A stretch of 64,000 nucleotides of DNA, taken from positions 6,364 to 70,363 of the forward strand of contig CAZMUA010000016.1 in assembly GCA_964569695.1 (NCBI GenBank), read 5' to 3'. Shown here piece after piece: positions 35,319-44,248 of the stretch. The notes under the pieces were generated by a model. That model worked only from the letters and a program-made list of their open reading frames with translations, did not search any database and was not told the DNA's origin. The DNA comes from UBA8106 sp964569695 (GTDB taxonomy: Bacteria > Acidobacteriota > Vicinamibacteria > Vicinamibacterales > UBA823). The position numbers were made by a program, and so were the translations under genes. Every line of letters starts with the position of its first letter. Within the stretch, counting starts at the first letter, position 1.

Positions 35319-36491
35319 TTATTGTTTCCCAAGCGTGGGTCCTCCCGTGTCGACCTGATTGGGCACTCGGTCTGCTGCAGCAGGTAAAAGTGGAAAAGGT
35401 ACGTGGGGTTCGTCTTGGTACCAGTATGCCACCGTGTACCAATTATCTGCCCGATGGTTACCGTGTCCGTGTTCCATAGTGACACGAATGGAATCCTGGA
35501 AGGCGACCGGTGACTCGGTGTGATGGCGATAGACCATCCATTCGGCTCCGCGATTGTCTCCGCCGTTCATCGGGTTACCGTAACGCTGGAATGCGAATGT
35601 GGGTTTGGCGTGTCCAAACGGGTTGATACCACAGCCGCCGTAACACCAGGCACCCAGATAGTAATCCTCAGAGCCGGTTCCAATAATCTGTGGCGCAGTG
35701 GCACCATCAATGAAGATCATTTCGTCACCAGCTCCCCACCAGTCACCTTGATTTTGCAAGATGCTGTGGCTGACGCCCACGTAGTGCCCGCGTCCTGCGG
35801 TTTCAAGGATGACGTAGTTGTCCTCACCGTTGAGGTTGGCGTGGTCTGCAATAAGGGGATCCATAGTCAAATTCCAGTCAGTCGTCCAGACCTCTGGCGG
35901 GGTAGCCTGTCGGTACTGTGCGTGAAAATATGCCAAGTTATTGTCTAGGCTCAAATGTTTCTCGTAATCGATGTTGTAGTAGTACGCGCTAATTGGCTGT
36001 TCACCTTCATTGGTTACTGTAATCCGTGCGGACTCATGAAATGGCATCGGAAAGAACGAATTGAGGGCCTTCAACGCTCCGACGGACAAGAGGGATGATT
36101 CGTAGACAAAGTACTGGCCGAGGCCAAGGCCGAAGAAGTCGCCGATGGGTGCTTCCACGCTCGGTTCGGTTTCGCCATCCCAATACATGCGAAGTACAAT
36201 TTTCTTCAGGTGATACCACTCTGGGGAGTCGAGCGTAATCCAGATATGGCTAATGATTGCCGGGCCTTCGATTTCGGCCATGGTCCGGGTTTCTCCAGGA
36301 CCGATCGGATTCACGCGCCCACCATCATCGTTGCGACCGGAGCGATCGTAACTGGACACGCGATGGTTTTCGTAACTGCGGAACCGCGCGAGGTCGCTCA
36401 ACTCATTACCCACCGGCTGCGCTCCTGCTAGGTGTGCCGACAGTAGAAGCACGGCGAGTATCAGGTGTCCGTACATTCGTGGATAGATCAT
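35319..36491 (-). CDS. Secreted GH172 (DUF2961) glycoside hydrolase
   Basis: This 390-residue protein has a Sec signal (MIYPRMYGHLILAVLLLSAHLAGA-QP) and the GH172/DUF2961 double jelly-roll. Key blocks are RVNPIGPGETRTMAEIEGPAIISHIWITL, LRMYWDGETEPSVEAPIGDFFGLG, ISAYYYNIDYEKH, and TAPQIIGTGSEDYYLGAWCYGG, which holds the conserved TGSEDYF-like acidic site. GH172 enzymes cleave difructose dianhydride or D-arabinofuranosides such as those in mycobacterial arabinogalactan. Together with GH127 it suggests use of furanoside-containing glycans. A ribosome-binding site is present (AGGA about 8 nt before ATG 36491). Confidence 0.9.
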   Translation of the reverse strand: MIYPRMYGHLILAVLLLSAHLAGAQPVGNELSDLARFRSYENHRVSSYDRSGRNDDGGRVNPIGPGETRTMAEIEGPAIISHIWITLDSPEWYHLKKIVLRMYWDGETEPSVEAPIGDFFGLGLGQYFVYESSLLSVGALKALNSFFPMPFHESARITVTNEGEQPISAYYYNIDYEKHLSLDNNLAYFHAQYRQATPPEVWTTDWNLTMDPLIADHANLNGEDNYVILETAGRGHYVGVSHSILQNQGDWWGAGDEMIFIDGATAPQIIGTGSEDYYLGAWCYGGCGINPFGHAKPTFAFQRYGNPMNGGDNRGAEWMVYRHHTESPVAFQDSIRVTMEHGHGNHRADNWYTVAYWYQDEPHVPFPLLPAAADRVPNQVDTGGPTLGKQ

Positions 36492-36618
36492 GACCAGAGT
36501 CCTTCCTTGGTTCGATACTAATGAATAAATGGACCTTTGAATTTCACTTGCGTGGACGTCACGGAGTTGATAGTACCACGGGAAGAATTAATTCCCGAGA
36601 CGTCGGAGGAGGGGTGTA

Positions 36619-38304
36619 ATGCGCACAGGAGCAGAGAGCACTTGGCGAGTAACGTGGCGTAAACCATTCGTACGCCGACTCGCTCTGCTCGGCGCCTTAC
36701 TCCTGATAGTCGCTGGTTCGATGTTGCTGAAGTCTGGGACTATTGCCTTTTGGCAGGTTGCTAGTGGAACGGGACGCCTAGTGATGACGATTGTCGACGA
36801 TACATCAGGAGTCTCTACTCCGGTTCGCATTCGGTTGACCAATGCGCAGGGTGAACCTGTCGTCCCGCCGGATAACGCACTCGCCGTGATGTGGGGCCGG
36901 TTCGATGCGGCAGAGAATTTCGCCTCGTTACCAAATGGTGACTTTTACACGGAAGGTGCGTTTGAGTTAACCCTGCCGGCCGGGATCTATCAGTTAAGGA
37001 TCTCGAAAGGGTATGAGTACCTCGAACAGGAACACGAGGTCGTCATTGCGGCGGACGAAGAGGTCTTGGAAACCTACCGGATGGCGCGTTGGGTAGATAT
37101 GCCGTCCCGTGGTTGGGTATCAGCGGACGATCACATTCATCTTCGACGGTCGCCACGGGATAACCCGGCCATTCTTGGGTGGATTGCGGCTGAGGATCTG
37201 CAGGTAGGCACTCTCCTCCAGATGGGTGACTTTTGGGCGACGTATTACTCACAGTATGCGTGGGGCCTCGATGGGGTCTATCACGTGGAAGACCGCTTAT
37301 TGGCGTCTGGGCAGGAAGACCCTCGGACGCACGAGCGGGGACACACGATCTCATTAGCTGCTGATGACTTCGTACGCCTCGAGGATCCTGCACTCAGCCA
37401 GGGTCCGAGTGGGTACTATTATTATGATCAAGTGTTTGACCGGATTCATGAACTGGGTGGTATGACAGGCTATGCGCACCAAGCCGTCACATTTCATGGC
37501 TATCGTGGTCTGACGCTCGACGTCCTTCGCGATAAAGTCGACTTCTTGGAATTGTTGCAGTTCTGCGCGGCAGACGGGCCTCTCCATACGGACCATTATT
37601 ATCATTTCCTCAATCTTGGGTTTGAATTGACCGCAACTGCCGGATCAGATTTTCCTTGGTGTGGTCGGTCTCCGAATAGTGCCGACCCGCGAATCGGCGA
37701 CGCTCGCTTTTACGCCTACGTTGGTGATGAGTTCACTTTTGAGACTTGGCGCGAGAGCGTGCGTGACGGGCACACCTTTGTTACCAGTGGTCCGATCGTT
37801 GAATTGACGGTCAATGAAGCAATGCCTGGTGACCGGGTTGATATCGAATCGGGGTCGGCGCTCAGAATTACTGCGCGCGCTCAAGGGCACGCCACGCAGA
37901 TTCCATTGGAGGAGCTTGAGATTGTGGCTCATGGAGTAGTCATCGAATCGGTGTCAGCTCGCGATCCGAATCAGTCGTCAGAACGTCTTGCGGTGACCAT
38001 GAGTCTCCCGGTGGATCACGGTGTCTGGATTGCCGCCCGCACGAGAGCTGGCCCGACGCAAATAGCGCATTCAACGCCAGTGTATGTGACCGTGTCAGGT
38101 TCGGGCTTTCACAGTCCTGACACGCTTGAGGAATATCTTGATTTAAGCGGGCAGTATCTCGATGAACTACAGGAAGAAATTGCTCAGCCGAACGACTCAC
38201 TCGACCATCTAGCTTGGCGAGATCGTGACGGCCTGGAAGAACAGATTGCCGAAACCCGAGAGGTGATTGCAAAACTTCGGCGGGAACTCGGCGACGGAGA
38301 ATAA
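36619..38304 (+). CDS. CehA/McbA-type PHP-domain metallohydrolase, membrane anchored
   Basis: This 561-residue protein has an N-terminal anchor helix (about 22-45, LALLGALLLIVAGSMLL). A beta domain (about 50-160) precedes a PHP-like metal site that starts WVSADDHIHLRRSPRDN near residue 170 and continues with GGMTGYAHQAV, FLELLQFC and LTATAGSDFPWCG. This arrangement matches the CehA/McbA family, named for carbaryl-hydrolysing enzymes; most members have unknown substrates. The C-terminus (about 500-561) is a charged, probably helical or coiled-coil tail. A GGAGG-type site precedes ATG 36619. The next gene begins 43 bases downstream. Confidence 0.88.
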   Translation: MRTGAESTWRVTWRKPFVRRLALLGALLLIVAGSMLLKSGTIAFWQVASGTGRLVMTIVDDTSGVSTPVRIRLTNAQGEPVVPPDNALAVMWGRFDAAENFASLPNGDFYTEGAFELTLPAGIYQLRISKGYEYLEQEHEVVIAADEEVLETYRMARWVDMPSRGWVSADDHIHLRRSPRDNPAILGWIAAEDLQVGTLLQMGDFWATYYSQYAWGLDGVYHVEDRLLASGQEDPRTHERGHTISLAADDFVRLEDPALSQGPSGYYYYDQVFDRIHELGGMTGYAHQAVTFHGYRGLTLDVLRDKVDFLELLQFCAADGPLHTDHYYHFLNLGFELTATAGSDFPWCGRSPNSADPRIGDARFYAYVGDEFTFETWRESVRDGHTFVTSGPIVELTVNEAMPGDRVDIESGSALRITARAQGHATQIPLEELEIVAHGVVIESVSARDPNQSSERLAVTMSLPVDHGVWIAARTRAGPTQIAHSTPVYVTVSGSGFHSPDTLEEYLDLSGQYLDELQEEIAQPNDSLDHLAWRDRDGLEEQIAETREVIAKLRRELGDGE

Positions 38305-38347
38305 TTTGGTGCGTCGAATTACGTTCGCGAGGCATTAAAGGTGGCGC

Positions 38348-39253
38348 ATGGAACCTGACACAAGACATTTCGGTATCCTGTCAAAAGTTGCTTTCCCGGC
38401 GACGATGCTAGGTGCTTTTACCGTGAATACCACGCTAGTCTCGATGGGATGGTCGATTCTGGGAGCTTCGTATGTTGCGGTCGTGTTGGCGGCAGCTGCC
38501 GTCACGTGTTTTGAGTTCGTCATTCCCTATGACAAATCCTGGCAACCGCGGTGGACCGATGTAAAGAATGACCTATTGTTCATGGTTACGATTCAGATGG
38601 TACTCCCGCAACTGCTCGGATTGGTGGCGGCATTGACGGCACTTGGATACTTCGAGTCTCTCGATTGGTCGTTCAAGCAAATGTGGCCTAGCCAGTTGCC
38701 GTTGATTCTTCAAGTAGCTTTGATGCTTTTGACCGCCGAACTGTTTCGGTACCCGCTGCACGTCGCGGCGCATAACACTAAAACCCTGTGGCGACTTCAC
38801 GCAGTGCATCATTCACCCAAGAAGCTCTACTGGCTCAATGTTGGGCGGTTTCATCCTGTCGAAAAAGCACTGCAGTATTCGCTCGACACTCTGCCGTTTA
38901 TGTTGGTTGGAGTCGGTGGGGATGTTGTTGCTCTCTATTTTCTCTTCTATGCAATCAACGGCTTTTACCAGCATTCCAATGTCGATGTCTGTTACGGGCC
39001 TCTCAATTATTTAGTGAGTGGACCTGAATTGCATCGTTGGCACCATTCGAAGCTGGTGGATGAATCGAATCGCAACTACGGTAACAACCTGATTGTCTGG
39101 GACCTTCTGTTTGGCACTTGGTTCTTACCAAAACGTATGCGGGTCGGCGAGTTAGGTCTCTTTAATCGTGATTACCCATTGGACTTTGTCGGTCAGATGA
39201 CGGCACCCCTAACCCCAGGTCTTGACAAGCAGTCACCACCTCATGGTCGCTAA
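38348..39253 (+). CDS. Fatty acid hydroxylase / sterol desaturase superfamily protein
   Basis: This 301-residue integral membrane di-iron enzyme has four to five hydrophobic helices and the expected eight-histidine set: RYPLHVAAHNT, WRLHAVHHSPKKL, YQHSNVDVCYG and ELHRWHHSK. Such enzymes hydroxylate or desaturate lipids (fatty acids, sphingoid bases, carotenoids, sterols) in the membrane. The exact substrate cannot be told. AAAGGTGG lies upstream of ATG 38348. Its TAA overlaps the ATG of the GH3 gene by 11 bases, so the two are probably translated together, pointing to a shared lipid pathway. Confidence 0.9.
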   Translation: MEPDTRHFGILSKVAFPATMLGAFTVNTTLVSMGWSILGASYVAVVLAAAAVTCFEFVIPYDKSWQPRWTDVKNDLLFMVTIQMVLPQLLGLVAALTALGYFESLDWSFKQMWPSQLPLILQVALMLLTAELFRYPLHVAAHNTKTLWRLHAVHHSPKKLYWLNVGRFHPVEKALQYSLDTLPFMLVGVGGDVVALYFLFYAINGFYQHSNVDVCYGPLNYLVSGPELHRWHHSKLVDESNRNYGNNLIVWDLLFGTWFLPKRMRVGELGLFNRDYPLDFVGQMTAPLTPGLDKQSPPHGR

Positions 39254-40934
39254 TACTTTGCTCAATTGTGCACTCTGGGTGCGCATGCAAATCCTTCGGT
39301 GGACTCATTGGCGACCGTTCGTGCACGCGGCCAAACATCCGGGACAGATTCAGCGAACGTTGTTGCAGCAACTGTTGCGTCGTAACACTACGACGAGATT
39401 TGGGCGTGAGCATCGCCTAAACACAGTGAGAAGCTACGATGACTTTATCGGCGCAGTTCCGGTGCAAACTTATGAAACCCTACGCCCCTATATTGAGGAC
39501 CAAGAGCAGACGGGCGAACCGGCGCTCAATATTGCGCAGCCGGTTATGTATGCGAAGACGAGTGGAACGACTGGGCAAGCGAAGTTGATTCCAATACTGC
39601 CGGCAACCCTCCAGGAACATAAGCGAAGCCAAGCCATCCAATCCTACGTGCAGTTTACGACCGAGCCGCGGGCCTACTATGGACGCTGCGTCGCAATCGT
39701 CAGTCCGGCTGAAGAAGGAACGCTCGACACTGGCACGCCGTATGGATCCACCTCGGGGTTCATGTACCAGAACATGCCGAGACTCGCCAAGGTGAAGTAC
39801 GTGTTGCCCTATCAGGTGTTTGAGATCGAAGACTATGACCTCAAGTATCTTCTTATTTTGCGACTGGGTGTTGCATACCGTGATGTGACGCATCTCGCGT
39901 GCGCGAATCCATCTACCTTGGTTAAGCTGCTTGCGGTTCTTGTAGCCAATCGCACTTCATTGTTGCGCGACATCACGCAGCAGACATTTTCTCGAATCGA
40001 CGAACTGCCGGTCGACGTGCAGGCTGTCATTCGTCGACGGTTGGCGTGCATGCCGCGCCGCGTCGCCGAACTGCAGACGATTCTCACGTTGCCAGAGCCG
40101 ACATTCGCCGATCTTTGGCCAGAGTTGCAGATGGTCTCTACCTGGACTGGAGGAAGTTGTGGGATTCCGCTGGCACGTGTGCGTCCAACCCTCCCACCGA
40201 CTGCACGCGTGGCCGAGTTGGGTTATTTAGCGAGTGAACTCCGAGGAACATTGATGGTTGACTTGAAGCGGAATATTGGCATTCCAACCATCCATGAAAA
40301 CTTTTTCGAGTTTGTAGAACGCGACGATTGGGATGCGGGTCGTCAGGTGTTCCTTACGATTGATCAACTCACAGAGGGCAAGGAGTACTATATTTTTCCA
40401 ACGACCGCGACTGGCCTCTATCGCTATTTTATGAATGATATCGTGCGCGTCACCGGGCTGTTTTACAACACGCCGACGATTGAGTTTGTGCAAAAAGGGA
40501 AGGGCGTTACGAATATTACAGGGGAAAAACTGTATGAAAGTCAGGTGATTTCTGCGGTACGTGCCACTGAAAATACTACTGGGTTCGTGTCAGGATTTTT
40601 TCTTATGTTCGCCGATGCTGTTCAAGAACGTTATCGCCTCGTGGTCGAATGTGCCACGCCGACTGATAACTGGATACAGCAAACAGTGGAATCGGTTGAA
40701 CGGCACCTTATGGCCGGTAACGTCGAATATGCAGCCAAGCGGGCGAGTGGACGCCTGCAGCCACTGGAACTGCTTCCAGTCCGATCCGGAACGGGCGACG
40801 CGTATAAACAGGATTGTCTCAAGCAGGGACAGCGGGAAGGGCAATTTAAGCTGATCGCTCTCCAGTATCAGGCCGACTGCCAGTTTCCTTTCGCTGAGTT
40901 CCGGGCGGACTTAACTACACCCTCGGTAGACTAG
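39243..40934 (+). CDS. GH3-type acyl-adenylating amide synthetase
   Basis: This 563-residue protein matches the GH3 auxin-responsive (JAR1-like) family: an N-terminal helix with LRRNTTTRFGREH, the adenylate-binding motif YAKTSGTTGQAKLIP, YGSTSGFMYQNMP, LQMVSTWTGGSC, and LYRYFMNDIVRVTG, with GVTNITGEKLYESQV starting the C-terminal domain. In plants these enzymes activate an acyl acid as AMP ester and join it to an amino acid; bacterial members are mostly uncharacterised. ATG 39243 lies inside the end of the hydroxylase gene. The stop TAG (40932-40934) runs into the next start as TAGTGATG. The shadowing overlaps suggest one polycistronic unit. Confidence 0.88.
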   Translation: MVANTLLNCALWVRMQILRWTHWRPFVHAAKHPGQIQRTLLQQLLRRNTTTRFGREHRLNTVRSYDDFIGAVPVQTYETLRPYIEDQEQTGEPALNIAQPVMYAKTSGTTGQAKLIPILPATLQEHKRSQAIQSYVQFTTEPRAYYGRCVAIVSPAEEGTLDTGTPYGSTSGFMYQNMPRLAKVKYVLPYQVFEIEDYDLKYLLILRLGVAYRDVTHLACANPSTLVKLLAVLVANRTSLLRDITQQTFSRIDELPVDVQAVIRRRLACMPRRVAELQTILTLPEPTFADLWPELQMVSTWTGGSCGIPLARVRPTLPPTARVAELGYLASELRGTLMVDLKRNIGIPTIHENFFEFVERDDWDAGRQVFLTIDQLTEGKEYYIFPTTATGLYRYFMNDIVRVTGLFYNTPTIEFVQKGKGVTNITGEKLYESQVISAVRATENTTGFVSGFFLMFADAVQERYRLVVECATPTDNWIQQTVESVERHLMAGNVEYAAKRASGRLQPLELLPVRSGTGDAYKQDCLKQGQREGQFKLIALQYQADCQFPFAEFRADLTTPSVD

Positions 40935-40936
40935 TG

Positions 40937-42061
40937 ATGCACCTTGCTCTCTTTCGAGTCGAGATTCCCTTTACGACGACCTTTACCCATAAGTCGGCTA
41001 GCCGTGCTGCGACCCAGAGCGTCTGGGTTGTCGCGCAGACTGGGGAGTTCATTGGCGTTGGCGAAGGGTGTCCCCGTGAGTACGTTACGGGAGAAAGTCT
41101 CGTGTCGGTGCAAGCATTTTTCGAGGAACATTGTGAGTCCCTTTGTCGCACGGTCCAGTCCGTTGCGGACTTGCGTACATGGGTGGACACTCATACGGCA
41201 ATCATTGATGTGAACCCGGCAGCCTGGTGCGCGATGGAATTGGCGATGCTGGAAATGTTTGCGCGCCGCGAGGGGGTACCAGTCGAGCACGTCTTGGACT
41301 TGCCGATTACGACAGGAGTCTTTAAATATTCCGCGATCGTGAGCGATAGCGAGACCAAACAGTTTCGGAGCACGGTCGCACGGTATCGGGCGATGGGGTT
41401 CGTCGATTTTAAATTAAAACTTTCTGACGACCTGAATCACAACCACGAGAAGATTGAGAGTATGCGGACGGAGCATGAACAAACACCACTCCGGATTCGA
41501 GTTGATGCGAACAACCTCTGGGACGATGTCGACACGGCGGTGCGAGATCTGAGAGAGTTGGCATGGGATTTCGTCGGTATTGAGGAGCCACTGTCGCCAA
41601 ACGCGTTTGGCGACATGCGCAAGATATCGGAGTGTATGGGTTCCCCGATCATTCTGGACGAAAGCTGCCTGCGGGTCGACCAGGTCGCGGCGCTTGCTCG
41701 GGATGCGGAGCGATGGATCATCAATGTGCGTGTGTCCAAGATGGGCGGGCTGTTCCGGTCACTGGCAGTGGTGCAAGCCGCAGGCCAAACCGGCATTCCC
41801 GTGATTGTGGGTGCGCAGGTTGGTGAGACCAGCGTCCTTACACGGGCCGCGCTGATCGTGGCGCGAGCGGCTGGGTCCAATCTCGTGGCGCAAGAAGGAG
41901 CCTTTGGAACGCATCTGCTTCAGACGGACGTCGCGAACCCAGTCCTTATGTTTGGCGAAAGCGGTATCCTCAAGGCTGACGAGTATGGTTTCGCTACCGC
42001 CAGCGGGTGGGGACTCACGTTGCGGCCGACACAAGACTTTGCCGTGAGTTTGTCTGAATGA
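40937..42061 (+). CDS. Enolase-superfamily enzyme (muconate cycloisomerase / dipeptide epimerase / OSBS-like)
   Basis: This 374-residue enzyme has the enolase-superfamily capping domain (HLALFRVEIPFTTTFTHKSASR, VGVGEG-like EFIGVGEGCPREY) and a barrel with the catalytic lysine motif FVDFKLKLSDD. The metal ligands follow as RVDANN, IEEPL and LDESC, and the second lysine sits in RVSKMGG. The mixture of motifs fits muconate cycloisomerase subgroup enzymes: o-succinylbenzoate synthase, L-Ala-D/L-Glu epimerase or N-acylamino acid racemase. Next to a GH3 amide synthetase, a racemase or epimerase of an N-acyl amino acid is attractive, but unproven. Either GTG 40934 or ATG 40937 can start it. Confidence 0.87.
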   Translation: MHLALFRVEIPFTTTFTHKSASRAATQSVWVVAQTGEFIGVGEGCPREYVTGESLVSVQAFFEEHCESLCRTVQSVADLRTWVDTHTAIIDVNPAAWCAMELAMLEMFARREGVPVEHVLDLPITTGVFKYSAIVSDSETKQFRSTVARYRAMGFVDFKLKLSDDLNHNHEKIESMRTEHEQTPLRIRVDANNLWDDVDTAVRDLRELAWDFVGIEEPLSPNAFGDMRKISECMGSPIILDESCLRVDQVAALARDAERWIINVRVSKMGGLFRSLAVVQAAGQTGIPVIVGAQVGETSVLTRAALIVARAAGSNLVAQEGAFGTHLLQTDVANPVLMFGESGILKADEYGFATASGWGLTLRPTQDFAVSLSE

Positions 42062-42225
42062 CCAACTCAGACGACCGCTGGAGTCATCTTGAAATCCTTG
42101 AATGCCAGCGGTACAGTGCTGAGTGGTCATCGTGGCCGGAGAGCATTGTGCCAACACTGGCTGAACAGTCGCCTAACAGTCGAGCAGCATTTCCAGTCGA
42201 GTGTGTCGGAGTCGGGACGAGATAG
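42058..42225 (+). CDS. Possible 55-residue protein between the enolase-like and membrane protein genes
   Basis: This reading frame starts at ATG 42058 inside the TGA of the enolase-like gene (GAATGA) and ends at TAG 42223-42225, which shares its G with the GTG start of the next gene. The product starts MTNSDDRWSHLEILECQRYS and is acidic, with three tryptophans, no signal and no membrane segment. It fills an otherwise odd 163-base gap with exact coupling at both ends, which favours a real gene. Against it: no known homologue comes to mind, there is no separate ribosome-binding site, and the size allows chance. Confidence 0.4.
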   Translation: MTNSDDRWSHLEILECQRYSAEWSSWPESIVPTLAEQSPNSRAAFPVECVGVGTR

Positions 42226-44186
42226 TGACGAACTGGCACTGGCCCGGATGGATACGTTTCGGCGGGTTCGTCGTGTTGGCGGGTGTTTCTGCGATTACCC
42301 TGTACGCACGCACCTACCAAACCTTTGATCGGGTTCGGGTGCCAGTCATCACCGGCGAGCATCTGCCGGCCGATGGCCTCTTAACCGTATCCCTTCCGGA
42401 GGCCCCAGGCCTCACCGGCCGGCCCACGGCAATCATTGTCCGGTTGCTGAACGCGGCGCGTTCTAGTCGCACCATCACGATTACTTTGAATGAGACAGAT
42501 CTAACGCGCGTTGATCTTCGACCAGCGGAGACACGACGGATTGACCTCAGTGTACCCACCGGTGTTGAGTCGGGCGACATGCTTGAGTTGCGTGGTGATG
42601 GATCGGGTTGGGTGCTCTCCGACTTGGAAATCGGCACCGCGCACGGATTTTCTCATGGCCTGTTCAGCCTGGTCATTGTGCCAGGGATCGTAAATCACTA
42701 CGAATCCGTTTCCACACTCGGAGCGATGGGCCTATTTGTGGGACTGCTGGTCTTGTCCTGTACTTTGTTCCGCTTCGAAACGCGGGCTTTTGTTCGACGC
42801 CTTGAGACGAGTCTGATCAGCATTATCGTCGCCTTCTTTTGTCTTATCTGGCTTATCCCGACTGTGTCACCGTACAAGGTTCTGCTTTCCTGGAGTGCGT
42901 TGCTCATCTGTTTGGGCGTCTTGTATTTACCGGTCGTGATCCCGGGTGTGCAGCGACTGTGGCGCGGGTGCGTGACCCTGTGGCACCTCATGCTCAATTT
43001 TTATCATGCCAGGAAAAGCAGTCTGACACGGATTGGTCTCAGGACACTCTGTGGTGGTTTGGTTGCACTCTTTCTTGTTTCGGTGAGTGGCTTTTACGCG
43101 ACCGAGACCGGATTTACTTCCCTCATCTTGTTTGGAGAGCGGTACGAGGCGCAGGCATTACCAACGGTAAAAGCCTTGCCGCACTATGTGGACTCATCGC
43201 CGGGTTACGACGGACAGTTTTATGCGCAGTTAGCCTTGGATCCTTTCTTCCAAGATCCGTTCATTGAACGCGCGATTGACACGTTTTCGTATCGTGCGCC
43301 CCGCATTCTTTTTTCCTGGACCGCGTTTCTCTTGGGTATGGGGCAACCGTCGTGGATTTTGCAAGCCTATGCGGTCCAGAACATCCTGTACTGGTTCATC
43401 TTGGCGTGGTTGCTGCTGCGTTGGGTGCCACCGGTCACTTTTACCAATGTGTTGTTGTGGACTGGTTGTCTGTTTGGGTACGGTTTGATTTCCTCAGTGC
43501 GGCTTTCACTGTTAGCCGGCCCAAGTTTGTTGCTCTTGGTGTTGGCGATGATAGCGCTTGAGCGGGGCCGACCATGGACGGCCACGGCTGTTCTCGGGCT
43601 AGCGGGCCTTGGGCGAGAAACGAATCTACTGGCTGGCGTCGTGGTGCTCCCTCGCACTCGGCCTGGATTTCGATTGCACGATCTCTTGGTGCCCGTCGCT
43701 CGTGGCGGCGTGGTGGCAATGCCGTTCGTACTGTGGCTCGCGTACCTGTATTGGTCCGACTACGGGGTAGTGCTCTCGTCGGGAGAACACAACCTCGCGC
43801 TGCCCTTGTCGGCCATCATCACTAAGTGGCAGGTGACGCTGTTGGAAATCTGGATTAATCCTTGGTCGGAAACGTTTGCCCGCTTTAGTTTTCTTACTTT
43901 ACTCAGCTTAACGATCCAAGCGATCTTTCTCCTCTGGCAGCGCGATTGGACGTCACCGTGGTGGCGGGTGGGCGTTGCGTATGTGGGTCTGATGTGCATT
44001 TTGGGTCCAGCCGTGTGGGACGGGCATCAATTTGCGGCGAGTCGTGTGTTGTTGCCCATGACCGTCGCTTTTAATGTGCAACTTGCCCGGATGGGAGGTC
44101 TCTGGCCACTGGCCGTCCTTGGTAATGTCTCCGTGGTCGCTGGGTTGGAAACGCTCCGCGTGCCATGGCTATGGCACTATCTCTGA
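42225..44186 (+). CDS. Polytopic membrane protein, possibly GT-C-type
   Basis: This 653-residue protein has an N-terminal hydrophobic helix (FGGFVVLAGVSAITLYA), a beta-rich exposed segment (about 40-150) and some ten further membrane helices. A conserved-looking loop SSPGYDGQFYAQLALDPFF (about residue 325) precedes helices typical of GT-C glycosyltransferases or related membrane proteins; GLGRETNLLAGVVVLPR is also notable. Function is not established. The family resemblance is to uncharacterised integral membrane proteins with a YDGQFY motif. GTG 42225 is chosen (overlaps the preceding stop, GGGACGAG upstream); GTG 42201 is the alternative. Confidence 0.7.
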   Translation: MTNWHWPGWIRFGGFVVLAGVSAITLYARTYQTFDRVRVPVITGEHLPADGLLTVSLPEAPGLTGRPTAIIVRLLNAARSSRTITITLNETDLTRVDLRPAETRRIDLSVPTGVESGDMLELRGDGSGWVLSDLEIGTAHGFSHGLFSLVIVPGIVNHYESVSTLGAMGLFVGLLVLSCTLFRFETRAFVRRLETSLISIIVAFFCLIWLIPTVSPYKVLLSWSALLICLGVLYLPVVIPGVQRLWRGCVTLWHLMLNFYHARKSSLTRIGLRTLCGGLVALFLVSVSGFYATETGFTSLILFGERYEAQALPTVKALPHYVDSSPGYDGQFYAQLALDPFFQDPFIERAIDTFSYRAPRILFSWTAFLLGMGQPSWILQAYAVQNILYWFILAWLLLRWVPPVTFTNVLLWTGCLFGYGLISSVRLSLLAGPSLLLLVLAMIALERGRPWTATAVLGLAGLGRETNLLAGVVVLPRTRPGFRLHDLLVPVARGGVVAMPFVLWLAYLYWSDYGVVLSSGEHNLALPLSAIITKWQVTLLEIWINPWSETFARFSFLTLLSLTIQAIFLLWQRDWTSPWWRVGVAYVGLMCILGPAVWDGHQFAASRVLLPMTVAFNVQLARMGGLWPLAVLGNVSVVAGLETLRVPWLWHYL

Positions 44187-44248
44187 GCAATGAGGTGCGT
44201 TAGTATCAGAACGGCACACCGCATGATTCCAAGGAGGATGTTTGACTG

